Below, one piece after another: positions 57,184-64,000 of a stretch of DNA of 64,000 bases; position 1 is the stretch's first letter; each line of letters opens with the position of its first letter. This DNA is from Aristophania vespae. Its GTDB lineage: Bacteria > Pseudomonadota > Alphaproteobacteria > Acetobacterales > Acetobacteraceae. Made by a program: the position numbers and the translations under genes. The DNA is taken from positions 1,302,001 to 1,366,000 of the forward strand of contig NZ_CP047652.1 in the NCBI RefSeq assembly GCF_009906835.1, read 5' to 3'. The notes under the pieces were generated by a model. That model did no database searches and was not told the DNA's origin. It saw only the letters and a program-made list of their open reading frames with translations.

Positions 57184-59270
57184 TGAGCCTAGACTGGTCT
57201 CCTCTCCTTCCAAGCTGGCTTTTAATAGTCATTAGTTTTGGTACTTTTTTCTTTTGCCTTTGGGCACTTATAACGCACACTCGCGGACAACTCATTAAGA
57301 GCTTCGCTTTTGTTATTCTGCTTATGTTTCTGGCAGGACCAGGCATCCGCCAGGCTCGCTATCAGCCCCAGCCACAAGATGCTCTAATTGTGGTAGATCA
57401 TACTGCTTCCATGAATATTCGTGACCGCAGAGATATAGCCGACAAAGCCGCTGATAATCTCGCGCAACAGGCAAGCCAGATTGCAGGAGTTTCGACATAT
57501 CGATTAGATGTTAATGATGACAACCAGCAAGGGACACATCTTTTTGAAGCGATTAAAGAAGAAGCACAAAATCATCCTAACTTATCGGCCATCTTCCTTC
57601 TTACCGATGGAATGAATCACGATACGCCACAAAAATTAGATAATATATTACCTGGCTTTAAGGGACGGTTTCTTCCTGTTCATCTGCTTCTTACCGCAAA
57701 AGGCGAAGAAAAAGACCGTGCCCTCCAGCTTCTGTCAACTCCGCCTTATGCGATTATGGGAACCGAAGCCCATATACACATTCGAGTAAATGATTTGGGA
57801 GGAAAAACGGGGCAAAGTGTCAAAATTTATAAACGCCAAAACAGCGCCAAGCCTAAATTCATTGCTGACACATTAACTGGGCAGACAATCGATATTCCTG
57901 TTAAAATAACGCAAAATGGCTCAAATTTAATTGAATTATCTGCTTCAAAACTGCCAGACGAAGCCTCAACGCGTAATAATCGCCTCGTTGTTTCTATTCA
58001 GGGCATACAAGATCATTTGAAAGTCATGCTTGTTTCGGGAGCGCCTAATCAAAGTGCACGCGTATGGCGTGACTTGCTCAAGGCTGATCCTTCTGTTGAT
58101 CTCGTGCATTTTACAATTTTACGATCACCCGAAACATCAGATGACACCCCTATATCTGATCTAGCTCTTATCCCTTTTCCTACACATGAGCTTTTTGTCG
58201 AAAAAACCAATCAATTTGACCTTATTATTCTCGATAGCTTCGATAACCCGAATATTTTACCTGAATCTTACATTGATAATATTACGCGTTATGTCCGTCA
58301 GGGAGGAGGATTATTAGTTGTATCAGGCAGTGAACTTGCTGAACCAGGAAGCTTACAAGATACATCCTTAGGCGAAGTGCTTCCTGCACGTGTAACCTAT
58401 AAAGGCGCAGAAACTGGTGTTTTTAAGCCTGTTATCTCTCCCTTTGGTCAAAATCACCCAGTTACAAATCATTTATCTCAAAAGGGTCCCTGGGGAGATG
58501 AATGGGGACCATGGTATCGGCTTTTAAAAACCACACAAATAAAAGGCAAAGTTCTTCTTGCAACAAAAGAAGGCACACCTCTTTTAGCTATAAGACACGA
58601 CGATAAAGGCCGCGTTGCTCAAATTTTATCTGACCAAATTTGGTTATGGTCTCGCGGGGGTAGCGGTGGTGGACCACAAAAAGAGCTTTTACGCCGCCTA
58701 TCTCATTGGCTTATGAAAGAACCTGACCTCGAAGGCGAGCGACTAAAGGCCAGACTTGACGATCATAAAATTATTGTTGATCGCTACAGCCTTACACCAC
58801 ATGACTTTTTAATGGCAGATATTTCCTCCCCTCTAGGAGAACATTTCCAGGTTAAGATGCAACCCGTTTCTGATGACTCTAACCATTTGAAGGGTAGTCT
58901 AACACTCACCTCTGATGAGGAAGATAATCAGGGTATTTGGACCATACGCCAAAATGGTCTTGCGACATTTATTGCTGATACAGCCTTGCAAACCATCGAA
59001 ATGCAAGATTTAAGAAGTACAGCACACAAGCTGGAACCATTGGTTGAAAAATCCGGTGGTGGAATTTTTTGGATTGGAGATCATAAGGTACCCACCTTAA
59101 GACAGGTGGCAGAAGGCCATAAAGCATTTGGCACTGACTGGACTGGCTTACCCCTTCACCGGGAAAAAATAATGGGCGCTGACCACCTGCGTTCGATTTT
59201 ACCATCTTGGCTCGCTTTAATTCTTATTTTACCCCTTTTAGCTCTTAGCTGGTGGCGAGAAGGTCATTAA
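57183..59270 (+). CDS. Large membrane protein with VWA-like and glutamine-amidotransferase-like domains (MoxR operon)
   Basis: 695 residues. Two N-terminal membrane helices (LLIVISFGTFFFCLWALITH and SFAFVILLMFLAGPGI), a periplasmic VWA-like part (ALIVVDHTASMNIRDR has D-x-S-style residues with T in place of the first S) and a later class I amidotransferase-like region (NQFDLIILDSFDNPNI, YVRQGGGLLVVSGSELAEPG) without a catalytic cysteine that I can see. One C-terminal helix (SWLALILILPLLALSWWREG) follows. It is the last gene of the MoxR-DUF58-DUF4159 operon (start overlaps the previous stop, TAATG). Function is unknown; envelope integrity is suggested by work on similar operons in rhizobia. Confidence 0.85.
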   Translation: MSLDWSPLLPSWLLIVISFGTFFFCLWALITHTRGQLIKSFAFVILLMFLAGPGIRQARYQPQPQDALIVVDHTASMNIRDRRDIADKAADNLAQQASQIAGVSTYRLDVNDDNQQGTHLFEAIKEEAQNHPNLSAIFLLTDGMNHDTPQKLDNILPGFKGRFLPVHLLLTAKGEEKDRALQLLSTPPYAIMGTEAHIHIRVNDLGGKTGQSVKIYKRQNSAKPKFIADTLTGQTIDIPVKITQNGSNLIELSASKLPDEASTRNNRLVVSIQGIQDHLKVMLVSGAPNQSARVWRDLLKADPSVDLVHFTILRSPETSDDTPISDLALIPFPTHELFVEKTNQFDLIILDSFDNPNILPESYIDNITRYVRQGGGLLVVSGSELAEPGSLQDTSLGEVLPARVTYKGAETGVFKPVISPFGQNHPVTNHLSQKGPWGDEWGPWYRLLKTTQIKGKVLLATKEGTPLLAIRHDDKGRVAQILSDQIWLWSRGGSGGGPQKELLRRLSHWLMKEPDLEGERLKARLDDHKIIVDRYSLTPHDFLMADISSPLGEHFQVKMQPVSDDSNHLKGSLTLTSDEEDNQGIWTIRQNGLATFIADTALQTIEMQDLRSTAHKLEPLVEKSGGGIFWIGDHKVPTLRQVAEGHKAFGTDWTGLPLHREKIMGADHLRSILPSWLALILILPLLALSWWREGH

Positions 59271-59350
59271 GCGATAGAAAGACCTAACTCAGTTGATAAT
59301 CACCATCTTCATGACTCGCCAGTACGAAAAGAAGAGGCTACACTATAACA

Positions 59351-60052
59351 ATGCGCATATTTGACTCCACAAAGCCTTATTTGCTCCACTGTGTCCTCAC
59401 AGCCACTCTTTTATTGGGGCCGGTTTACCTGTTCCATCCAAGCATGGCTCATGCTCAGGCTGTTGATGAGGCAGAAGCAGAGCAAGATGCTATGGCAGCA
59501 CAGCAACGTGCTGAAGAGCAGAAAAAGGCTAAACGGTCTGCTCCTCCTTCCGCGATTCCTGGAGCTGATGACAATGGAGAAGATACAAGCCATTCCCGGC
59601 TTGATCTAAATCCAACAGCCGCTTTATTTGACGCCGTCAATCGTGGATCTCTCGTAGCCGCTAAAGAAGCGCTAAGTCGAGGGGCAGACGTCAATGCAAA
59701 GAATGTATTAGACCAGACGCCTCTTGATCTCTCTATTGATCTTGGGCGCAATGATATTATGTTTTTATTGCTATCAATGAAAACTTATAATCCTGATGGC
59801 CGCTTAGTGACATCTGTTGAGCATGAAACAGAAACACCTAAAAAAGGTAACGCGCACATAACCGTAAATGGCCAGGCGGGACTAGCCAGAATGGCGCCCA
59901 AAATACACCCCTTAAGTGATGGTGGCCATCCACAGCCTGGTATCGGCTTTTTAGGATTTAACAGAGGGGGAAAGCTCAGCCCTAAAGTTACTTCAGGGCC
60001 TAAACACAAAAATTCAGCTCGGCATGCGCAAACGCAAATGGGAAAACACTAA
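59351..60052 (+). CDS. Secreted protein with ankyrin-type repeats
   Basis: 233 residues with a signal peptide (LLHCVLTATLLLGPVYLFHP, cleaved near MAHAQA). Residues about 35-75 are a charged A/E/K/R-rich linker. Residues about 90-155 hold two ankyrin-like units: ALFDAVNRGSLVAAKEALSR then GADVNAKNVLDQTPLDLSID and GRNDIMFLLLSM. The C-terminal 80 residues are G/P/H/K-rich and probably disordered. Such small ankyrin proteins occur in many alphaproteobacteria and are periplasmic or secreted. It follows the MoxR operon after 80 bases; GAGG lies about 14 bases before the ATG, a rather long spacing. Function is unknown. Confidence 0.75.
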   Translation: MRIFDSTKPYLLHCVLTATLLLGPVYLFHPSMAHAQAVDEAEAEQDAMAAQQRAEEQKKAKRSAPPSAIPGADDNGEDTSHSRLDLNPTAALFDAVNRGSLVAAKEALSRGADVNAKNVLDQTPLDLSIDLGRNDIMFLLLSMKTYNPDGRLVTSVEHETETPKKGNAHITVNGQAGLARMAPKIHPLSDGGHPQPGIGFLGFNRGGKLSPKVTSGPKHKNSARHAQTQMGKH

Positions 60053-60077
60053 CCTCCCACTTCGAACGAAACTTCCC

Positions 60078-61163
60078 TCAGGCTGATTGTCTGAGGGAAT
60101 GAGTTTCCTGTCGTAATTGATCAAGCTGGATTAACTGTCCATCGCGTTCAAAATACCAAAAAGTCCACCCATTACATGATGCTGCATTGGTTAATTGCGC
60201 GCCTAATTTATGAATAGAGCCTCTATGCTGCCCCGAAACCAATGTCCCATCAGGCGAAACAGAAGCGCGTAAGCGTCTTTGCCGATCATAAACATAAGTA
60301 CCAGCAGGTAATGCGCCATTTTCGACAAAGAAGCCAAAAGGAATACGCGGCATTTCCCTCTTAGCAGGGGTGATTGCTAATTTATCTGCGGAAAGCACTT
60401 CTACATTTTCAACACGACGCCGGGCCGCATTGAGGTAATCATCATGACGTTCAACACCGAGATAATGTCGCCCCAATTTTTTTGCTACTGCAGGGGTTGT
60501 GCCTGTTCCACAGAAAGGGTCAAGTACAACGTCACCAGCCTTTGTAGAGGCCAGCAACACACGATGTAAAAGACTTTCAGGCTTTTGTGTCGGATGTAAT
60601 TTTGACCCTAATTCATTACGCAGCCGCTCATGGCCAGTGCATAATGGAAGGTACCAGTCTGAACGCATTTGCAGGTCATCATTTAACGCCTTCATTGCCT
60701 GATAATTAAAGCAATAGCGGCTTTGAGGGCTACGCGCAGCCCAAATTAATGTTTCATGAGCGTTAGTAAAGCGCCTTCCTCTAAAATTTGGCATAGGATT
60801 TGCTTTACGCCAAATAATATCATTTAAGATCCAAAACCCAAGATCCTGTAGGATTGTGCCTAATCTGAAGATATTATGATATGATCCGATAACCCAGATT
60901 GTGCCGTCTTTATCAAGCAGCCGACGTGCCTCTGTAAGCCAGTCACGGGTAAATTTATCATATGCTTCATAATTGGAAAATTTATCCCAGTCATCATCAA
61001 CGCCGTCAACTTTGGTTTCATCAGGCCGGCGCAACTCACCTTTAAGCTGTAAATTATAAGGTGGGTCTGAAAAAATACAGTTTACGCTGCCCGATGGGAT
61101 TCCTTTCATTACCTCTACACATTCACCATGCATAATTTGGTCAAGAAATAAATTATTTGTCAT
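60078..61163 (-). CDS. ccrM: Cell-cycle-regulated adenine-N6 DNA methyltransferase CcrM (GANTC)
   Basis: 361 residues, the length of alphaproteobacterial CcrM. It methylates adenine in GANTC and couples methylation state to cell-cycle transcription. Beta-class motif order: DPPY (CIFSDPPYNLQLKGELRRPD) comes first and the SAM motif (VVLDPFCGTGTTPAVAKKLG) later. NDIIWRKANPMPNFRGRRFT and AHETLIWAARS are conserved in CcrM. The C-terminal 80 residues (KLGAQLTNAASCNGWTFWYF) form the RAMA domain needed for DNA binding in the CcrM group. No restriction gene lies near, so it is an orphan methylase. It overlaps rnhB by four bases (ATGA), and three GANTC sites lie before rnhB. Confidence 0.97.
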   Translation of the reverse strand: MTNNLFLDQIMHGECVEVMKGIPSGSVNCIFSDPPYNLQLKGELRRPDETKVDGVDDDWDKFSNYEAYDKFTRDWLTEARRLLDKDGTIWVIGSYHNIFRLGTILQDLGFWILNDIIWRKANPMPNFRGRRFTNAHETLIWAARSPQSRYCFNYQAMKALNDDLQMRSDWYLPLCTGHERLRNELGSKLHPTQKPESLLHRVLLASTKAGDVVLDPFCGTGTTPAVAKKLGRHYLGVERHDDYLNAARRRVENVEVLSADKLAITPAKREMPRIPFGFFVENGALPAGTYVYDRQRRLRASVSPDGTLVSGQHRGSIHKLGAQLTNAASCNGWTFWYFERDGQLIQLDQLRQETHSLRQSA

Positions 61164-61798
61164 AATGAAAAGGCCTCGGTAGGAATCAAACGACGTATCG
61201 GTGCAAAATCGCGACGATGATGAGGGGTAATGCCACTTATTTTTAAACCAGAAAGATGCGCTGCGGTGCCGTAACCAGAATTACGCTCCCAGCTATACAT
61301 GGGGTAACGGTGTGATAGACGCTCCATAGCGCGATCACGCAAAACTTTCGCAATAATCGAAGCCGCAGCAATTGAGAGACTTAACCCGTCGCCTTTAATA
61401 ATCATTTTTATAGGGCATGGAATATTTTTAGGGGCATGCTTACCATCAATAAGGGCCATGACAGGCCATTGTCCTGCCTTCTGCGCTAAGCGCTTTAAAG
61501 CACGCCTCATCGCTAAATGTGCCGCATTACTGATATTAAGAGCCTCTATTTCTTGAACAGAAGCAGCTGCTGGAGCAATAAAAACATTTTTTGAGGCATA
61601 AAGAGCTTTAAAAACCTTTTCACGCTTAATAGCAGAAAGTTTTTTTGAATCATCAATAAGCATGGCAAGTTCCCCTTCGGGAGGGGTGATAAAAGCTACA
61701 GCTGCTGCCACAACAGGCCCAGCCAGAGGCCCGCGTCCAACTTCGTCCACGCCAGCTACAAGCCCCTTATAGGCAATCTCTAGGCTGTAATCTGGCAT
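61160..61798 (-). CDS. rnhB: Ribonuclease HII
   Basis: 212 residues. It cuts RNA in RNA-DNA hybrids, including single ribonucleotides built into DNA. The metal-binding acidic residues are seen in VAGVDEVGRGPLAGPVVAAA (D and E), ALIDGKHAP (D) and in the later LRDRAMERL part; SIAAASIIAKVLRDRAM is the family signature. GGAG lies just before the ATG. It is first of an operon with ccrM, an arrangement known in alphaproteobacteria. Confidence 0.96.
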   Translation of the reverse strand: MPDYSLEIAYKGLVAGVDEVGRGPLAGPVVAAAVAFITPPEGELAMLIDDSKKLSAIKREKVFKALYASKNVFIAPAAASVQEIEALNISNAAHLAMRRALKRLAQKAGQWPVMALIDGKHAPKNIPCPIKMIIKGDGLSLSIAAASIIAKVLRDRAMERLSHRYPMYSWERNSGYGTAAHLSGLKISGITPHHRRDFAPIRRLIPTEAFSL

Positions 61799-61846
61799 CC
61801 TTACTCCAAACTGGTTAAGCGAACTAACTTTCTCCTTTTAGCTTTT

Positions 61847-61900
61847 GAATCACTTCGACTCGGTTGCCAACCCCCTGAATGAAAAAAAATTACGTGAGTC
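61847..61900. promoter_or_regulatory. Cluster of three GANTC (CcrM) sites upstream of rnhB-ccrM
   Basis: GAATC at 61847-61851, GACTC at 61857-61861 and GAGTC at 61896-61900. By chance one site per about 256 bases is expected. They lie 48-102 bases before the rnhB start, in the presumed promoter of the operon that encodes the GANTC methylase, so methylation feedback is a natural idea. Confidence 0.6.
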
Positions 61901-61907
61901 AAGCAAT

Positions 61908-61939
61908 AAAAAAAGCCTCTTAGAAATAAGAGGCTTTTT
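61908..61939 (-). terminator. Rho-independent terminator after the GYF_2 gene
   Basis: Stem GCCTCTTA / TAAGAGGC with a four-base loop; on the minus strand it ends in seven T, 22 bases past the stop at 61961. Confidence 0.9.
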
Positions 61940-61960
61940 CATAAAACGATTTTAAGGACT

Positions 61961-62716
61961 TTAAAGCTGGATTTCTGCCGAATCTGACGTGAAGTTGTCG
62001 CCGTCTTTTAAGGGCGAATCATTTTGTCCTTTTTGGGAAGGACTTTTTCCTGGCTGCTTTTTTTCTGCAAAATTAGGTGTTTTATTATTGGTGTTAGTCT
62101 GAACCTGTTCTTTGCGGGGGTGATAGGCTGGAAAATCTTTTAACATTTTAGAGCTATAAGCCCCTAATCCCATACCAATAAAGAGTAAAACCAGCGGCAT
62201 AACCGCTAAAATCAATCCTCTTTTAAGGATCGAATAGCGCACCCAAAAATACCCGATCAAAAGCAGCCACCACCATAATGAAGGCGGTTTATAGCCATGT
62301 TCAGCCAGAGTTTTGCGATCGTACCACATTGCAATAAAAGTGATCCCAGCAAAACAAATCGTTTCCAGAATTGAACCTGATCTCTGCATCGGGTCAACAC
62401 CGCGCACGATATCGATAATAAATATGAATATCTCAAGAAAGCTCGGCAACATCATCAACCATGCCCAATGTGAAGGCACTGTTGCGGGGTCTTTCTTTTC
62501 TCCCAGTGGAGGTTTTACCCGAGATGCCGAAGAAACCATCACGCTAAAAGAAGGCGTAATTAAACCGGCCTTTGACGCAGGGCGCCACTGATCACCAAAA
62601 TCGGGAGTCCATACAAGTGTGTGTGGCTTGATACGGTGCTGTACAATTAAACGAATGATCTCCGCTCGGGATACAGGTCCCATTTGTTGACCATTATGTT
62701 CGTAAAACCACTCCAT
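61961..62716 (-). CDS. GYF_2 (DUF4339) domain membrane protein
   Basis: 251 residues from ATG at 62716; GTG at 62731 is the frame start but has no room for a ribosome binding site. Residues about 1-50 are a GYF_2 domain (MEWFYEHNGQQMGPVSRAEI; HTLVWTPDFGDQWRPAS), thought to bind proteins. Then follow four hydrophobic helices between about 90 and 205 (ILETICFAGITFIAMWY, LWWWLLLIGYFWVRYSIL, GLILAVMPLVLLFIGMGLGA) and a polar, disordered tail rich in K, Q, N and S. The function is unknown. Relatives are often annotated only as DUF4339 proteins. Terminators lie on both sides, so it is a single-gene unit. Confidence 0.75.
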   Translation of the reverse strand: MEWFYEHNGQQMGPVSRAEIIRLIVQHRIKPHTLVWTPDFGDQWRPASKAGLITPSFSVMVSSASRVKPPLGEKKDPATVPSHWAWLMMLPSFLEIFIFIIDIVRGVDPMQRSGSILETICFAGITFIAMWYDRKTLAEHGYKPPSLWWWLLLIGYFWVRYSILKRGLILAVMPLVLLFIGMGLGAYSSKMLKDFPAYHPRKEQVQTNTNNKTPNFAEKKQPGKSPSQKGQNDSPLKDGDNFTSDSAEIQL

Positions 62717-62768
62717 AAAACCAAACCGCACCCTTAAATTTACACATTATGTATCGTTAATTGATCAT

Positions 62769-62813
62769 AAATAAGGCTTCCTGATGCATTTAAACACCCA
62801 GGAAGCCTTATTT
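62769..62813. terminator. Bidirectional terminator hairpin
   Basis: Perfect 15-base stem AAATAAGGCTTCCTG / CAGGAAGCCTTATTT with a 15-base loop, 24 bases after the stop of the CsbD-like gene on the minus strand. On that strand the stem is followed by more T-rich sequence (ATGATCAA after the T's, so the tail is short). Confidence 0.8.
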
Positions 62814-62837
62814 TAATCAAAAATTCTTAGATTATTA

Positions 62838-63119
62838 TCACTTCTTAAAGAAAACTCTTCCAATAACCAACCCTATAACAGTTGCTATAAGGAGAGCCAT
62901 GACAGGATGATCTTGAATAAAGCTTGTTGCAGCCTCTAATTTGGATTCATTTGCATCATAAAGATCAGCAAATTCCTGTTGAGCTTTGCCAGAAAGCTGA
63001 TCTTTTTTGCCACCAAGTTGCATGCCCATATCACCCGTTAGGCCACCTGCGGCATCTTTAGTGCGGCCTACAGCTTCATCAAGAAGGCCTTCGGCTTTTT
63101 TACCAATTGACTCTGCCAT
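62838..63119 (-). CDS. CsbD-like stress protein with C-terminal membrane anchor
   Basis: 93 residues. The N-terminal part (KKAEGLLDEAVGRTKDAAGG, QLGGKKDQLSGKAQQEFADL) matches CsbD-like proteins. The C-terminal 25 residues (HPVMALLIATVIGLVIGRVF then FKK) form one helix with the glycine-rich end typical of DUF883/ElaB-type inner-membrane anchors. It may thus be a hybrid of both families. Such genes are often part of general stress responses, but no stress promoter can be shown here. The 326 bases upstream are shared with the divergent RND adaptor gene. Confidence 0.78.
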   Translation of the reverse strand: MAESIGKKAEGLLDEAVGRTKDAAGGLTGDMGMQLGGKKDQLSGKAQQEFADLYDANESKLEAATSFIQDHPVMALLIATVIGLVIGRVFFKK

Positions 63120-63445
63120 GTGATTATCCCTTTTTCATAAATGGACGATAAGAAGCAAAGTTCCGAGCTATACTCCTTATCGGAGCATTCATAGGATATG
63201 ACATTTATAGCTCAAACCACAAGAGAATTGAGAGATAAACTTACTGTAATCCTCAGTTAACACTTTATTGATAGAAGCTCACTAACTTTTTTTAAAGAAA
63301 AATAAGAGGATTTACGAACTAAGGATTATGTAAATCTCTCATTCATGAGGGCTATAAGTTTAGGTGCAAATCATATTATTAAATATTATAGTCCCTACTT
63401 CGAAACCAGCAATAAAATCTTAATAAGAGGTGAAAGCTGCATTTA
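63120..63445. promoter_or_regulatory. Divergent intergenic region between the CsbD-like gene and the RND adaptor gene
   Basis: 326 AT-rich bases with no credible gene. A small imperfect inverted repeat CCGAGCTATACTCCTTATCGG lies near 63162-63182. The promoters of both genes must be here, but no box is convincing. AGAGG at 63427-63431 before the plus-strand ATG is rather far (14 bases). Confidence 0.5.
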
Positions 63446-64000
63446 TGAATAAGCAACCTCCTGCTTCCTCAAAAAAACGGAAAAAATGGGTTATTGGTAG
63501 CATTTTTGCTCTCCTTTTGCTTCTTATAGGATGGCAGCTTATTATTCACGCTCACTTTGGCACCAAAAAAAACGCACATTCAAAAAATCAGGCTCAGGCT
63601 GTTGCAGTGACGACTGCCCAAAAAGGGCATATGCCGGTTATTCTGCAACTTTTAGGAACAGTCGTTCCCGTTGCTAATGTTACAATCACGCCACGCGTTA
63701 ATGGTCATATTCTCAAAGTTTATTACCAAGAAGGCCAACATGTTCATGCTGGTGACGAATTAGAGCTTATCGATCCGCGCCCTTATGAAGCAACTTTAGC
63801 TCAATATGAAGGAACCTTAGCTGCTGATCGCGCGCAATTAGCACGCGCCCGCATTGATAATGCCCGCTATCAAAGACTGATCAAGCAAAATTCAACGTCA
63901 GCCATGACTGCAAAAGACCAAGAATTTACGGTCAAACAGTTAGAAGGTCAGGTCAAATTTGATGAAGCTAATGTGCGTAATGCCAAACTCAATGTAAATT
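63446..64000 (+). CDS. RND efflux periplasmic adaptor subunit (MdtA/AcrA-like), N-terminal part
   Basis: The frame runs from ATG at 63446 to the end of the window (185 codons) and continues outside. After a short basic start comes one membrane anchor (KKWVIGSIFALLLLLIGWQL) and then the membrane-fusion (HlyD) domain: VPVANVTITPRVNGHILKVY is the first lipoyl half, YQEGQHVHAGDELELIDPRP the typical hinge to the helical hairpin, and YEATLAQYEGTLAADRAQLA the start of that hairpin. The protein would link an RND pump in the inner membrane to an outer-membrane channel. The pump gene is expected just past the window. MdtA is the closest well-known relative by pattern. Confidence 0.88.

Noticed and set aside
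63144-63164. EcfG-type stress promoter (GGAAC ... CGTC on the minus strand) before the CsbD-like gene
   Set aside because: The spacing is 12 bases instead of about 16-17, and the -10 element is imperfect.

Overview
The window looks like chromosomal DNA of a Gram-negative alphaproteobacterium, most likely a low-GC member of the Acetobacteraceae (a Commensalibacter-like, insect-associated acetic acid bacterium would fit). The support is a CcrM-type GANTC methylase in an operon with rnhB, a three-gene proton-translocating transhydrogenase (pntAA-pntAB-pntB), the lptF-lptG-lptD-surA-rsmA envelope operon, a DUF1285/MoxR/DUF58/DUF4159 locus and AT-rich intergenic DNA. The genus is a guess; the class is well supported. 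I see no tRNA, rRNA, CRISPR, IS element or prophage.

Layout. 1-0.94 kb: 3' end of a Sua5/TsaC gene and a small membrane protein. 1-13.2 kb (minus strand): a surface-glycan block with a GT4 glycosyltransferase, a methyltransferase-like protein, three related GT9 (heptosyltransferase-like) proteins, an AGE-family epimerase, hldE and gmhB. 13.6-20.5 kb (plus): LPS export and outer-membrane biogenesis (lptF, lptG, lptD, surA) and rsmA. 20.6-28.6 kb (minus): cfa, rplI-rpsR-rpsF, an unusual 1.1-kb array of decayed copies of the rpoD 3' end, rpoD and dnaG. 28.7-36.9 kb: a DMT permease, a YqeY-like gene, carA (joined to a helix-turn-helix domain), carB, greA and ilvA. 37.2-41.9 kb: pnt operon behind a perfect FNR-type box, then an aldehyde dehydrogenase. 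41.9-48.8 kb: upp, an acetyltransferase, msrB, gpmI, an EnvC-like factor, ctpA, rppH. 48.7-59.3 kb: an MsbA-like exporter, a CCA/poly(A) polymerase-family gene, DUF1285, and a MoxR-DUF58-DUF4159-large membrane protein operon. 59.3-64 kb: secreted ankyrin protein, ccrM, rnhB, a GYF_2 membrane protein, a CsbD-like protein and the start of an RND adaptor.

A caution for every reader: seven genes (lptD, rpoD, dnaG, pntB, gpmI, moxR and the DUF4159 gene) are each broken by an apparent loss of exactly one base, six of them in a G/C homopolymer. Several are normally essential. The common direction and context point to consensus-sequence errors rather than seven real mutations, so I annotate each as one full-length gene with the likely error site. 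The in-frame HTH-CarA fusion may be an eighth case.

How the genes fit together: the left third builds and exports a heptose-containing LPS or related surface glycan; the middle carries core replication, transcription, translation and pyrimidine/arginine precursor functions; the right third holds redox balance (pnt, aldehyde dehydrogenase), cell-wall remodelling (EnvC-like, CtpA), an alphaproteobacterial envelope-integrity operon (MoxR cluster) and cell-cycle DNA methylation (CcrM).
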